Part shown: piece by piece, positions 25,529 to 34,474 of the stretch | Layout of the letters: each line of letters starts with the position of its first letter | Numbering within the stretch: position 1 is the first letter of the stretch | Assembly (NCBI GenBank): GCA_027490665.1 | Contig: JAIXXP010000028.1 | Location: 1 to 35,244, forward strand | Source of the DNA: Cryomorphaceae bacterium | Lineage (GTDB): Bacteria; Bacteroidota; Bacteroidia; Flavobacteriales_D; Crocinitomicaceae | Length of the DNA: 35,244 bases | Direction of reading: 5' to 3' | Notes under the pieces: generated by a model | The model's input: only the letters and a program-made list of their open reading frames with translations | Told to the model about the DNA's origin: nothing | The model's database searches: none | Made by a program: the position numbers and the translations under genes

Positions 25529-28500
25529 ATGATCAGAAAACTAGTCCTGGCATTGCTATGTAGCATAGGTGTCGCGCAAGTCTATGGACAAACCATCAGT
25601 GGAACTGTTTTAAATGAACGCTCTGAGGCTATACCATACGTCAAAATCATTGTTAAAAGCAACAACAAACCATTTTTGGCCGACGGCAAAGGGTTTTTTC
25701 AGGTTAGCGTCACCGACCTCACCAATGAAGTGCTCGTTTTTAGTGCAATGGGCTACCAAAAACAAGAAGTTCCAGTTGCCGGAAAGACCAATTTAACGGT
25801 TGTACTTTTAGAAGTATCTCAAGACACCAAAGATGTTGTGGTGGTAGGTTATGGTACTGCTAAATCTAAAGAAATTACCGGCGCCACCTCTAAAGTGAAA
25901 GGTGAAGACCTCGAAAAAATGAACATGACCCGTATGGATCAGGCCTTACAAGGTCAGGTTTCTGGGGTTACGGTATCTAGCAATTCAGGTTCACCCGGTG
26001 GATCAGCTAACATCCGCATCCGTGGTTTATCTACTTTCGGTGACAACGACCCACTCATTCTTGTGGACGGCGTAGTTTACGATTCAGAAGGCCTAAATGC
26101 ACTTAATCCTGCTGATATCAAGTCTATTAACGTCCTCAAAGATGCCACAGCAGGTATTTATGGGGTGCGCGCTGCCAATGGCGTGATCATCGTTGAAACC
26201 AAAAATGGTGCTATTAACCGCAAGCCAAGCATGGAATATAATGGCTATTACGGCATCCAACAAACGGCTCGCAAACTAGACTTACTTACTGCTGAAGAAT
26301 ACGCGGTTATCAAAAATGAAGCCTTTGCTTTTGGTGGACAGGCCATGCCTTTCGCCAACACCAACTTAGGTACAGGAACCAACTGGCAAGATTCAGTTTT
26401 CAGTTCAGCCCCTGTGCAAAGCCACAACCTATCTTTGAATGGTGGCACACTCAATACGCGTTATTCTATTGGCTTGGGTTATTTCAACCAAGAAGGTATT
26501 GTAGGGGCAGACAAAGCCAACTTTGGCCGCTACAACGCCCGCCTGAACTTCAGCACCGACATGTCTGAGAAACTCAAACTCAATTCGGTTCTGCTTTTCT
26601 CTTCAGACATGCGCAGTACACTTCCAGAAAATGGCATTGGTTCGGTACTTTACAACACCATCAACGCCTTCCCTAACGAGCCTGTTTACAGCAGCCCTGG
26701 AACTTTTTCTTATATGGATGAAGTGAGCGATATCATCAATCCAATTGCGCAAATGCAAAACCAGTACAACTGGAGCACAGCCAATAAATTCGTCGGAAAA
26801 GAAGAATTTATCTATGAATTCAACGAAAATTTAACCCTCACCAACCGCTTCAATTACAACTATGCCAACGTTGATGCAAAAGTGTTTTCACCACTTGTAT
26901 GGTACGGCGACGGCAAATACGCAAATACAGCTGCTAATGCCGCGCTTGAATCACCTGAGGTTGAAATCGGCGACAGCATCTTCATCGAAAGAGGGGCAGC
27001 TGTTTACGAAGAGCGCTCTAGCTTCCTAGACCTTTCTTACGAAGCGTTTTTGAACTACGACAAAACCTTCAACGAAGTCCATAAAATCAAAGGAATGCTC
27101 GGTGCTTCAGTATTTGAGCGCAAAGGACAATCTTTGAATGGTGTTGCTTTTGGTATTCCGAACAACTCCCTTGATTACGCCGATATCTCCGCAAACACAG
27201 CACAAGGCGGCTTCTTAAATAATGTCAATTCATGGGAGTTCAAGGAGCGCTTGTTGTCTGCTTTCATGCGCGCAGAATACGCATACAAAGAAAAATACCT
27301 TGTATCAGGTATCTTGCGCCGAGATGGTTCAAGTAAATTCGGACCAAACAGCCGTTGGGGTATTTTCCCTACTATTTCTGGTGGTTGGTTGCTTTCAGAA
27401 GAAGATTTCTTCAAAAGCAAAAGCATTGACTACCTCAAGCTACGCATGAGCTACGGTGTTTCTGGCAACGACCAAATTCCAAACTTTGCCTACCGCGCAT
27501 TGCTCAACGGCGAAGGTGTTTATGTCTTCGACGACCTCATTACCCAAGGTGTAGCCATTGGCCGCCCAGCCAACCCTGACCTCAAATGGGAAACCACCCG
27601 TCAGTTCAACGTGGGCCTCGACCTCACTTGGTTGAAAGTCTTCAACTTCACTACCAACTACTTCATCAAAAACACCAACGACCTTTTATTCCAACCTGAC
27701 GTATCTGCACTCTTAGGTTCTTACGGCCCAGGTGGTTACCCACCGATCATCAATGCCGGTGACGTATCTAACAAAGGTTGGGAATTTGAAGTAGCGTATC
27801 AGTCCGATCGCAAAAACTTACTCCAAACCAACTTGAATTTCAACCTCACTACCATCAACAACAAAGTCGTGAGTGTTCCTGCAGGTATTCAATACATCCC
27901 TGGCGCTGCATTTAGCGTTGGTGGCGACGTTGCAACGCGTTTTCAAGAAGGTTACGAAATTGGTTACTTCTTTGGTTACCAAACCGCAGGTGTTTTCCAA
28001 AATCAGGAAGAAATCGACAACGCAGAAGTGGTTCAGGAAGGTGCACAACCAGGTGACCTCATCTTTGTAGATCAAAACGGAGACGGCAAAATCAACTTCT
28101 CTGACGACTCCGACAAAACCAACCTTGGTTCAGCTATTCCTGACTTAACTATGGGCTTCGCTTTCAACTTTAAAATCAAAGGTTTCGACTTATCAGGTAA
28201 TGTTTATGCTGCTTTAGGGCAAGAAATCATCCGCAACTACGAGCGCCAACAGCCTTATGCCAACCAATTGGCCTATGTAATTGACCGCTGGACAGGCGAG
28301 GGCTCTACCAACGAACACCCGCGCCTCACCACAGGACCAACCAACAATAACCTGTTCTCTGATTATTATGTTGAAGACGGTTCTTTTGTGCGCCTCCGCA
28401 ACTTGCAATTTGGTTATACTTTACCAAGTACTCTATTGCGCAAAATTCACGTAGAATCTTTACGTGTTTATGTTGCTGCCAACAACCTCATCACCCTCAC

Positions 28501-28618
28501 CCGCTACATGGGCTTTGATCCAGACTTAGGATCATCTAGCGTACTTTCAGCTGGTGTAGATTACGGAATGTATCCACAAGCACGTTCTTTAATGAGCGGA
28601 CTTCAAATCAAATTTTAA
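25529..28618 (+). CDS. SusC/RagA-family TonB-dependent outer membrane transporter
   Basis: 1029 residues. Signal peptide 1-20 (MIRKLVLALL...QVYG). A carboxypeptidase-regulatory-like domain (about 22-97), the TonB-box region DVVVVGYGT (102-110), and a plug domain with the SusC signature (NIRIRGLSTFGDNDPLILVDGV, KDATAGIYGVRAANGVI) precede a C-terminal 22-strand barrel ending LMSGLQIKF. No extra N-terminal signalling domain is seen. It forms the outer membrane pore for glucan oligosaccharides together with the SusD lipoprotein encoded directly downstream. Energy comes from TonB/ExbBD encoded elsewhere. It is the first gene of the binding/degradation operon and sits behind two candidate operators. 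Confidence 0.97.
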   Translation: MIRKLVLALLCSIGVAQVYGQTISGTVLNERSEAIPYVKIIVKSNNKPFLADGKGFFQVSVTDLTNEVLVFSAMGYQKQEVPVAGKTNLTVVLLEVSQDTKDVVVVGYGTAKSKEITGATSKVKGEDLEKMNMTRMDQALQGQVSGVTVSSNSGSPGGSANIRIRGLSTFGDNDPLILVDGVVYDSEGLNALNPADIKSINVLKDATAGIYGVRAANGVIIVETKNGAINRKPSMEYNGYYGIQQTARKLDLLTAEEYAVIKNEAFAFGGQAMPFANTNLGTGTNWQDSVFSSAPVQSHNLSLNGGTLNTRYSIGLGYFNQEGIVGADKANFGRYNARLNFSTDMSEKLKLNSVLLFSSDMRSTLPENGIGSVLYNTINAFPNEPVYSSPGTFSYMDEVSDIINPIAQMQNQYNWSTANKFVGKEEFIYEFNENLTLTNRFNYNYANVDAKVFSPLVWYGDGKYANTAANAALESPEVEIGDSIFIERGAAVYEERSSFLDLSYEAFLNYDKTFNEVHKIKGMLGASVFERKGQSLNGVAFGIPNNSLDYADISANTAQGGFLNNVNSWEFKERLLSAFMRAEYAYKEKYLVSGILRRDGSSKFGPNSRWGIFPTISGGWLLSEEDFFKSKSIDYLKLRMSYGVSGNDQIPNFAYRALLNGEGVYVFDDLITQGVAIGRPANPDLKWETTRQFNVGLDLTWLKVFNFTTNYFIKNTNDLLFQPDVSALLGSYGPGGYPPIINAGDVSNKGWEFEVAYQSDRKNLLQTNLNFNLTTINNKVVSVPAGIQYIPGAAFSVGGDVATRFQEGYEIGYFFGYQTAGVFQNQEEIDNAEVVQEGAQPGDLIFVDQNGDGKINFSDDSDKTNLGSAIPDLTMGFAFNFKIKGFDLSGNVYAALGQEIIRNYERQQPYANQLAYVIDRWTGEGSTNEHPRLTTGPTNNNLFSDYYVEDGSFVRLRNLQFGYTLPSTLLRKIHVESLRVYVAANNLITLTRYMGFDPDLGSSSVLSAGVDYGMYPQARSLMSGLQIKF

Positions 28619-28629
28619 GCTTAAACGTC

Positions 28630-30090
28630 ATGAAAAAACTGATTTACACGCTTTTGGCACTTGTATCGATAGCTACATTGCCTTCTTGTGAAAAATTCTT
28701 AACTGTTGACCCGCCTTACGCGCAAGATGCAGAGAACTTTTTTCAAACCGAAGAAGATTTCGAACGCGCACTCGTTGGTGCGTATGACCTCCTTCAAAGC
28801 TCATTCATTTCTCTTTGGATAGGTGAAATTGCCTCTGACAACGCCATTGCCGGCGGCGAGAGCGTTAACGACAGCAAAGGTTTGCACGACATCGACAACA
28901 TGACCCATGGGGGTGTCAATGCGGAACTACGCAGCCTTTTCCGCTGGAACTACACCGGCATTACCCGCGCCAACTATATCTTAGAACACCAAGACAACAT
29001 TGACTTTCCAGGAAAAGCACACATACTCGCTGAAGCAAAGTTTTTGCGCGCCTATTACTACTTTGAGTTGGTTAAGTTCTTTGGAGACGTTCCACTCATT
29101 ATCGACAAGCGCATCGGTATTGAAGAAGCGCGCAACATTCCGCGTTCACCCAAAGCCGAAGTATACGCACAAATCGAAGCTGATTTAATTGCGGCAGCAG
29201 CAGTTCTCAACCCAGTTGCGGCACAAAAAGGTCGTGCCACAAGAGGTGCAGCAAAAGCCCTTCTTGGTAAAGTGTACTTGTATCAAAACAAATTTACGGA
29301 AGCAGCAGCTATTCTAGAAGAAATCATAGATTCTGGCCAATACAGCCTTTACCAAGACTACAGCCAACTATTCAGTGTAGCAGCTGAAGGCAACCCTGAA
29401 ACCATTTTCGACATCGAATACTCAGGTTTGGAAGGTGGCAGCTACGGTTGCTTGGTTTGCTTAGAAGGTAACGCTGCTGTCGGATTCCAAGGCATTCGCC
29501 AATATACAGGGCCTGTTTATGGCGACGGCAACTCTTATAACTTACCGACAGCAGAACTTTATGCTGCGTTCTCACCAATTGACCCGCGTCGTGCAGCGAC
29601 CGTTTTGGACATCGAGGCATTTATTGCTGCCCAACCAAACCCTGCAGCCATTACGTATGCAATTGGTGCTGGCGGCCATACCGGCTATTACAATAACAAA
29701 TACATCAAGCGTCAAGGCGAAATTGGCTTACCAGACAACGACCTTACCAGTCCAGTAAACTACCGTGTATTGCGCTACGCAGATGTACTGCTTATGGCTG
29801 CTGAAGCGAATTATCAAATTGGAAACGCTTCAAGAGCAACCCAATTAGTCAATCAAATTCGCCAACGTGCAGGTATCCCTGGTGCGTCTGTGAACAACAT
29901 TGAAAAAGTATATTTAGAGCGTCGTTTAGAACTCTCAGGCGAAGGACATCGCTTTTTTGACCTCGTTCGCACCGGCCAAGCCGCACAATATATCCCTGGC
30001 TTTGTTGTAGGTAAGCATGAATTGTTCCCGATTCCACAAGTTGAAATCGACTTAGCTGGTGGCAATTGGTCACAAAACCCTGGTTATTAA
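28630..30090 (+). CDS. SusD/RagB-family glycan-binding lipoprotein
   Basis: 486 residues. A lipoprotein signal (MKKLIYTLLALVSIATLPSC) puts the lipidated cysteine at position 20. The fold has N-terminal tetratricopeptide-like helices (EDFERALVGAYDLLQS, AEAKFLRAYYYFELVKFFGDVPLI) and the conserved C-terminal VNQIRQRAGI, LERRLELSGEGHRFFDLVRTG and PIPQVEIDLAGGNWSQNPGY. It acts as the surface lid of the SusC pore and binds the polysaccharide. It starts 11 bases after the susC stop, in the same operon. Length is near the family norm and no key region is missing. Confidence 0.96.
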   Translation: MKKLIYTLLALVSIATLPSCEKFLTVDPPYAQDAENFFQTEEDFERALVGAYDLLQSSFISLWIGEIASDNAIAGGESVNDSKGLHDIDNMTHGGVNAELRSLFRWNYTGITRANYILEHQDNIDFPGKAHILAEAKFLRAYYYFELVKFFGDVPLIIDKRIGIEEARNIPRSPKAEVYAQIEADLIAAAAVLNPVAAQKGRATRGAAKALLGKVYLYQNKFTEAAAILEEIIDSGQYSLYQDYSQLFSVAAEGNPETIFDIEYSGLEGGSYGCLVCLEGNAAVGFQGIRQYTGPVYGDGNSYNLPTAELYAAFSPIDPRRAATVLDIEAFIAAQPNPAAITYAIGAGGHTGYYNNKYIKRQGEIGLPDNDLTSPVNYRVLRYADVLLMAAEANYQIGNASRATQLVNQIRQRAGIPGASVNNIEKVYLERRLELSGEGHRFFDLVRTGQAAQYIPGFVVGKHELFPIPQVEIDLAGGNWSQNPGY

Positions 30091-30109
30091 TTTTTAAAGA
30101 TCTAAAACC

Positions 30110-30961
30110 ATGAAAACTTTATTGCTCAGCATCCTCAGTATTGGTTTAGCACTTGTTGCTTGCCAAAAATACGAACCAACACTTGGGCCTGCTCCTACTG
30201 CTGCAGATGCACAATTTACAATGGCGCCTTCTGCTGCCAATGCCAATATCATTGAGCTCAGTGCCAATAACCCAAATATTCAATGCGTTTGGGATTTCGG
30301 TAATGGCACCAAAGCACAAGGGCCCAACGTCAATGCAACGTATCCATATGCCGGTACTTACACCATCAAATTAACTGTGTTTGCAAAAGGCGGAAGCCGT
30401 AGCTCTAGCCAACAAGTCACTATTGCTAATGACGACTTCGGCTTACTCAATAACCCTTATTACACTTTACTTACAGGTGGCATTAGCGGACCTGGCTATA
30501 AAGTTTGGGTTGTAGATTCGGCTGCATCCGGCCACATGGGCGTGGGCCCAGACCCAGAAAGCCCGCTTGGGCCTACACCAGAGTGGTGGGCTGCAGGCGC
30601 AGGTGAAAAACCAGGTTGTGGTCTTTACGACGATCAATATGTTTTTCATTTAAATGGCTTCAAGTTTGACATGATCACCAATGGCGATGTTTACGTGCAC
30701 AACACAATTGCAAGTTCTTTTCCAGGATCTTTTCAAAACTTAGCTGACTTTACAGCTCCGTTTGACAACCAAATGAATGAAAGTTGGTTGCTGACAGAAG
30801 GCGCAGAAAACACCATCACTATCTCCGGCAACGCTTTCCTTGGTTTCTTTACAGGGCCACGCGTTTACAGAATTATTTCCGCCACTGATTCTACCCTCCA
30901 TTTACAATACGGGCATCATGCAGGCGGCTTAAAATGGTACCTCAAACTCAAGACTTTATAA
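30110..30961 (+). CDS. PKD-domain surface lipoprotein in SusE position
   Basis: 283 residues. Lipobox LVAC with lipidated Cys18. A PKD domain (about 34-107) with CVWDFGNGT and YPYAGTYTIKLTV is followed by a C-terminal domain (about 115-283). That domain shares a pattern with the last gene of the window: GVGP (144-147), WW (159-160), GAG (163-165), C170, YDD (173-175), F179 and NG (182-183). Placed after susD, it probably binds glucan on the cell surface, as SusE/F-type proteins and PKD lipoproteins of flavobacterial laminarin loci do. No catalytic motif was recognised. The GH16 gene starts nine bases after its stop. Confidence 0.88.
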   Translation: MKTLLLSILSIGLALVACQKYEPTLGPAPTAADAQFTMAPSAANANIIELSANNPNIQCVWDFGNGTKAQGPNVNATYPYAGTYTIKLTVFAKGGSRSSSQQVTIANDDFGLLNNPYYTLLTGGISGPGYKVWVVDSAASGHMGVGPDPESPLGPTPEWWAAGAGEKPGCGLYDDQYVFHLNGFKFDMITNGDVYVHNTIASSFPGSFQNLADFTAPFDNQMNESWLLTEGAENTITISGNAFLGFFTGPRVYRIISATDSTLHLQYGHHAGGLKWYLKLKTL

Positions 30962-30969
30962 TTCGACCC

Positions 30970-32055
30970 ATGAAAATCATGACTTTTCTTCTATTGAGTT
31001 TAACACTTTTGGCTTGTGAGCCAGACGTACCTGTAGCACCCGGCTTACCTAGTAACCTAAACACGCAACTCACCATTACAAATGGCGAAGTACACGTTTT
31101 AGCGACAGCCGATAGCGTCAATTTCTATACGATTACTTTCTTTGATAACGACGACACCGTTACGGTAGAAACGCAAGATGGCGAAGCAACACATATCTTC
31201 AATACAAGCGGTACATACAAAATTCGCACCCGAGCGCACTCATTGCAAACTGCTTTCATCGAAAAAACGGAAGAGGTATTGATTGAAATTACAACAGGCA
31301 ACACCGGCGCGCCTACATCCGGATTTATCAGTTCACTCACCTACCCTAATTATACATTAGTATGGCAAGATGAATTCAATGGCGCTAGCCTTTCCTCAGA
31401 CTGGACCTACGATATTGGCACCGGAAGCTGGGGCTGGGGTAACAACGAACTACAATACTACAAACAAGAAAACGCTGTGGTTTCAGATGGTATTTTAACC
31501 ATCACTGCGAAAAACGAAAACTTCAATACATCGAACTACACCTCTAGCCGTATCAAAACTCAAGGCATTAAATCCTGGAAATTTGGTCGCGTCGATGTGC
31601 GTGCTGCGCTCCCATACGGACAAGGCATATGGCCTGCTATCTGGATGCTCGGAGACAACATTACTTCTGTCGGATGGCCATCTTGTGGCGAAATCGACAT
31701 CATGGAGCTCATCGGTGGTGCAGGCGCCAACGACCGCACCACACACGGAACGGTACACTGGAGCAACAACGGTTCACATGCGCAATACGGCGGTAGCAAA
31801 ACGCTTCCTTCAGGGAAGTTTGCCGATTCCTTCCACGTCTTTTCAATTACCTGGGACGCCAACTCTATTCATTGGTTGCTAGACAACGTCGAGTTTCATT
31901 CTGTAGATACAAGCCCAGCAGAAATGGCTGAATTTCGCGAGAAGTTCTTTATCATTATGAATGTTGCTGTCGGTGGAAACTGGCCAGGATCACCAGACGC
32001 CACAACCACCTTCCCACAGAAAATGTACGTAGATTACGTGCGCGTATTCCAATAA
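30970..32055 (+). CDS. GH16 family endo-beta-glucanase lipoprotein, probable laminarinase
   Basis: 361 residues from the ATG at 30970; the frame is open back to 30934, but that part overlaps the preceding gene and lacks a signal peptide. Lipobox LTLLAC with Cys16. Residues about 25-108 look like a diverged PKD/Ig domain (HIFNTSGTYKIRTRAHS). The GH16 domain spans 128-361: LVWQDEFNG, GNNELQYY, SWKFGRVDVRAALPYGQGIWPAIWML, then the catalytic motif EIDIME with nucleophile E241, D243 and acid/base E246, and HWLLDN near 301. The extra Met between the catalytic residues is the beta-bulge type found in laminarinases. It probably cleaves beta-1,3-glucan at the cell surface (lipid anchor). An alternative substrate is mixed-linkage glucan. 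Confidence 0.94.
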   Translation: MKIMTFLLLSLTLLACEPDVPVAPGLPSNLNTQLTITNGEVHVLATADSVNFYTITFFDNDDTVTVETQDGEATHIFNTSGTYKIRTRAHSLQTAFIEKTEEVLIEITTGNTGAPTSGFISSLTYPNYTLVWQDEFNGASLSSDWTYDIGTGSWGWGNNELQYYKQENAVVSDGILTITAKNENFNTSNYTSSRIKTQGIKSWKFGRVDVRAALPYGQGIWPAIWMLGDNITSVGWPSCGEIDIMELIGGAGANDRTTHGTVHWSNNGSHAQYGGSKTLPSGKFADSFHVFSITWDANSIHWLLDNVEFHSVDTSPAEMAEFREKFFIIMNVAVGGNWPGSPDATTTFPQKMYVDYVRVFQ

Positions 32056-32070
32056 AAACAACGCTTTCTC

Positions 32071-34371
32071 ATGAAATTATTGTCATCATTAGCTGTGTTG
32101 GCGGTGATTCTCGGCTTTAAAAGTTCCGAAAAACCGTATTTCACAGCCCCAACAAATTCTGACATCGAAACGCTTATTGCACAAATGAGCATCGAAGAAA
32201 AAGTAGGGCAAACGTGTCAAATCACGCTCGACGCCATTCACCGAACCGATGAAAAAGGCCAAGCCTTGGTTCCTACACAAATAGACAAGGCCAAACTGAA
32301 AGAAGCGCTGGAAACATATCATATTGGTTCTGTACTCAATGTAGGTTGGCACACACTTAACCTTTCGGAATGGAAATCTATTATGACAGATATCCATGCT
32401 CCGTATCTACAAAAAGAACAAAACATTCCCGTGCTTTACGGCATTGATGCCATTCACGGTGTCAATTACACGGTTGGCGGCACCCTCTTTCCGCAAGAAA
32501 TTGGACTGGCGGCTACCTGGAACCCAGAACTAGCTCGCCAAATGGGTGAAGTTACCGCCTACGAATGCAGGGCTTCAGGCATTCCCTGGAACTTTTCTCC
32601 TGTGCTAGACCTAGGTCGTCAGCCGCTTTGGTCGCGTCATTTTGAAACTTTAGGCGAAGACCCAGTATTAGGAGCACAAATGGGCGTTGCACTTGTTGAA
32701 GGTTACCAAGGAAAAGGAGCCAAAGTAGACGACTTTCATGCAGCTGCTTGCCTCAAGCATTTTGTAGGCTATAGCGCAAGTTTCTCTGGCCGTGACCGCA
32801 CACCTGCTTTTATTCCTGAAAAATACATGCAAGAATTGTATTTGCCGGCATTCAAAGCAGCTGTAGAAAAAGGCGCACTTACCCTCATGATCAATTCTGG
32901 AGTCGTGAATGGCATACCAGGCCATGCCAATTACCAACTACTTACCCAAACCCTCAAAAAAGACTGGGGCTTCAAAGGTTTTGTGGTTTCTGACTGGGAA
33001 GACTTCATCATGCTCCACACCGTGCACCGCACCGCGCCCTCTATTGCAGAGGCTGCTATTCAGGCATTCAATGCAGGTGTAGACATGAGTATGGTGCCAT
33101 CTAACCCGCAATACAAAACTTATTGCCAAGACATGGTAAAGGCCGTTAAAGAAGGAAAAATCTCTATGGAACGCCTAGACGACGCCGTTCGACGCATTCT
33201 TTACGTCAAGAACCAACTTGGTCTTTTTGGCAACCCACTTCCGGATATGAGCAAATACCCCCTTTTTGGAAGCCAAACATTCAAAAATATTGCTAAAAAT
33301 GCAGCGCTTGAATCTATTACCTTAGTCAAAAACGAAGCGCAAACACTTCCACTGAAAGGCTCTCAACGCATTTTGGTAGCCGGCCCAGGTGCAGCAAGTA
33401 TCAATATGCTCAATGGTGCCTGGACACACACTTGGCAGGGCTTAGATACAAACTTCAACACCAAAGGGGTCTTAAATATCTATCAAGCACTCAAATACCA
33501 ATTCCCGACAGCAACCATATCTTATGCCAAAGGAGTTGAGTTATTTATGGATAAAGACTTCGAAGCTTCGCGTTTTGTGGGTCTTGACAACTATAAAAAA
33601 GCACTTAAGAAAAACGATGTTATCGTGATTTGTGTTGGCGAACTACCCTCCACAGAAAAACCCGGCGACATCCGCAGCTTACAGCTCGACGACAAACAAA
33701 AAGAATTGGTGCGCTTGGCTAAGGCTGCCAAGAAAAAAGTTGTTTTAGTGCTTTTAGAAGCCCGCCCGCGCATTATCAATGACATCGAACCATTGTGCGA
33801 TGCTATTGTGCAAGCCTATTTACCTGGCGATCAAGGCGGCCTAGCTTTAGCAGAACTTCTTACGGGCAAAGCAGATTTCAGCGGACGCTTACCTTATACT
33901 TACCCGCGTTACGATGGCGTCATTGAATTCTATGATCATCCAGGAAGTGTAGCACGTGCTAAATCTGGTCAATTCACAGCCTATAACCCGCAATGGGATT
34001 TCGGCTTTGGTCTTTCCTACAATACGGGAAAGGTAAATAGCATGCGCTTTGTCAACAAAGATGAGCAAAAAGGCACCTTTTCAATTGAGGTCAATGTAAG
34101 CAACGAGGGTCAAAAACCTATCCTCATGGTAGTGCCCATTTATATCAGCGATTTATACGCCAGTACCACTCCAGAAAACAAACGTCTGATCAATTTTCAA
34201 AAAGTAACCATTCTCCCTGGCGAAAACAAAACCTTAGCATTTAGTTTTGATGCAAATGCGCTCAAAAGAGTCAGTGCCGATGGAAAATGGCGCGCTGAAA
34301 AGGGTACTTTTGAAATCCTTTGCGACGGAAAAAAACTCACTTTTGAACTTTTTAACGACTTATTGTTTTAA
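32071..34371 (+). CDS. GH3 family beta-glucosidase
   Basis: 766 residues, typical of three-domain GH3 enzymes. The first 16-18 residues form a signal peptide without a lipobox Cys, so a periplasmic place is likely. TIM-barrel domain: VLYGIDAIHG (121-130), KHF (229-231) and the nucleophile D308 in GFVVSDWEDF. A second alpha/beta sandwich domain (about 405-620, with LVKNEAQTLPLKG and VAGPGAASINMLNG) would supply the acid/base Glu, and an FnIII-like tail follows (about 685-766). It should release glucose from the non-reducing end of imported beta-glucan oligosaccharides. It lies 15 bases after the GH16 stop and is the last gene before the next candidate promoter. Confidence 0.95.
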   Translation: MKLLSSLAVLAVILGFKSSEKPYFTAPTNSDIETLIAQMSIEEKVGQTCQITLDAIHRTDEKGQALVPTQIDKAKLKEALETYHIGSVLNVGWHTLNLSEWKSIMTDIHAPYLQKEQNIPVLYGIDAIHGVNYTVGGTLFPQEIGLAATWNPELARQMGEVTAYECRASGIPWNFSPVLDLGRQPLWSRHFETLGEDPVLGAQMGVALVEGYQGKGAKVDDFHAAACLKHFVGYSASFSGRDRTPAFIPEKYMQELYLPAFKAAVEKGALTLMINSGVVNGIPGHANYQLLTQTLKKDWGFKGFVVSDWEDFIMLHTVHRTAPSIAEAAIQAFNAGVDMSMVPSNPQYKTYCQDMVKAVKEGKISMERLDDAVRRILYVKNQLGLFGNPLPDMSKYPLFGSQTFKNIAKNAALESITLVKNEAQTLPLKGSQRILVAGPGAASINMLNGAWTHTWQGLDTNFNTKGVLNIYQALKYQFPTATISYAKGVELFMDKDFEASRFVGLDNYKKALKKNDVIVICVGELPSTEKPGDIRSLQLDDKQKELVRLAKAAKKKVVLVLLEARPRIINDIEPLCDAIVQAYLPGDQGGLALAELLTGKADFSGRLPYTYPRYDGVIEFYDHPGSVARAKSGQFTAYNPQWDFGFGLSYNTGKVNSMRFVNKDEQKGTFSIEVNVSNEGQKPILMVVPIYISDLYASTTPENKRLINFQKVTILPGENKTLAFSFDANALKRVSADGKWRAEKGTFEILCDGKKLTFELFNDLLF

Positions 34372-34400
34372 TAGTTGTAGTCACAAAATGCCTTAGGTTT

Positions 34401-34429
34401 TTGGCTTATTGTATTTTTTACTATATTTA
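34401..34429 (+). promoter_or_regulatory. Promoter upstream of the last gene
   Basis: TTG at 34401-34403 and TATATTTA at 34422-34429, spacer 18 bases, then ACCCA as at the susC promoter. The -7 box overlaps the end of the candidate operator at 34406-34426. It indicates that the last gene can be transcribed separately from the susC operon but under the same control. Confidence 0.55.
34406..34426. promoter_or_regulatory. Candidate operator 3 of the Nudix regulator
   Basis: Left arm TTATTGTA and T-rich centre identical to operator 1 over 16 bases; right arm TACTATAT matches 6 of 8 symmetric positions. It lies between and over the -33 and -7 boxes of the last gene, 35 bases after the GH3 stop, where a repressor would block polymerase. 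Confidence 0.6.
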
Positions 34430-34474
34430 ACCCAACAATTAGAATTAACCTCTAAAACCCTTAAAATTAACAAC

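Noticed and set aside
30934..30969. Twelve-residue N-terminal extension of the GH16 protein
   Set aside because: It overlaps the preceding gene and would bury the lipoprotein signal that starts cleanly at 30970.
34380..34405. Possible terminator after GH3 (CCTTAGG followed by T's)
   Set aside because: The stem is only about three base pairs; too weak to call.
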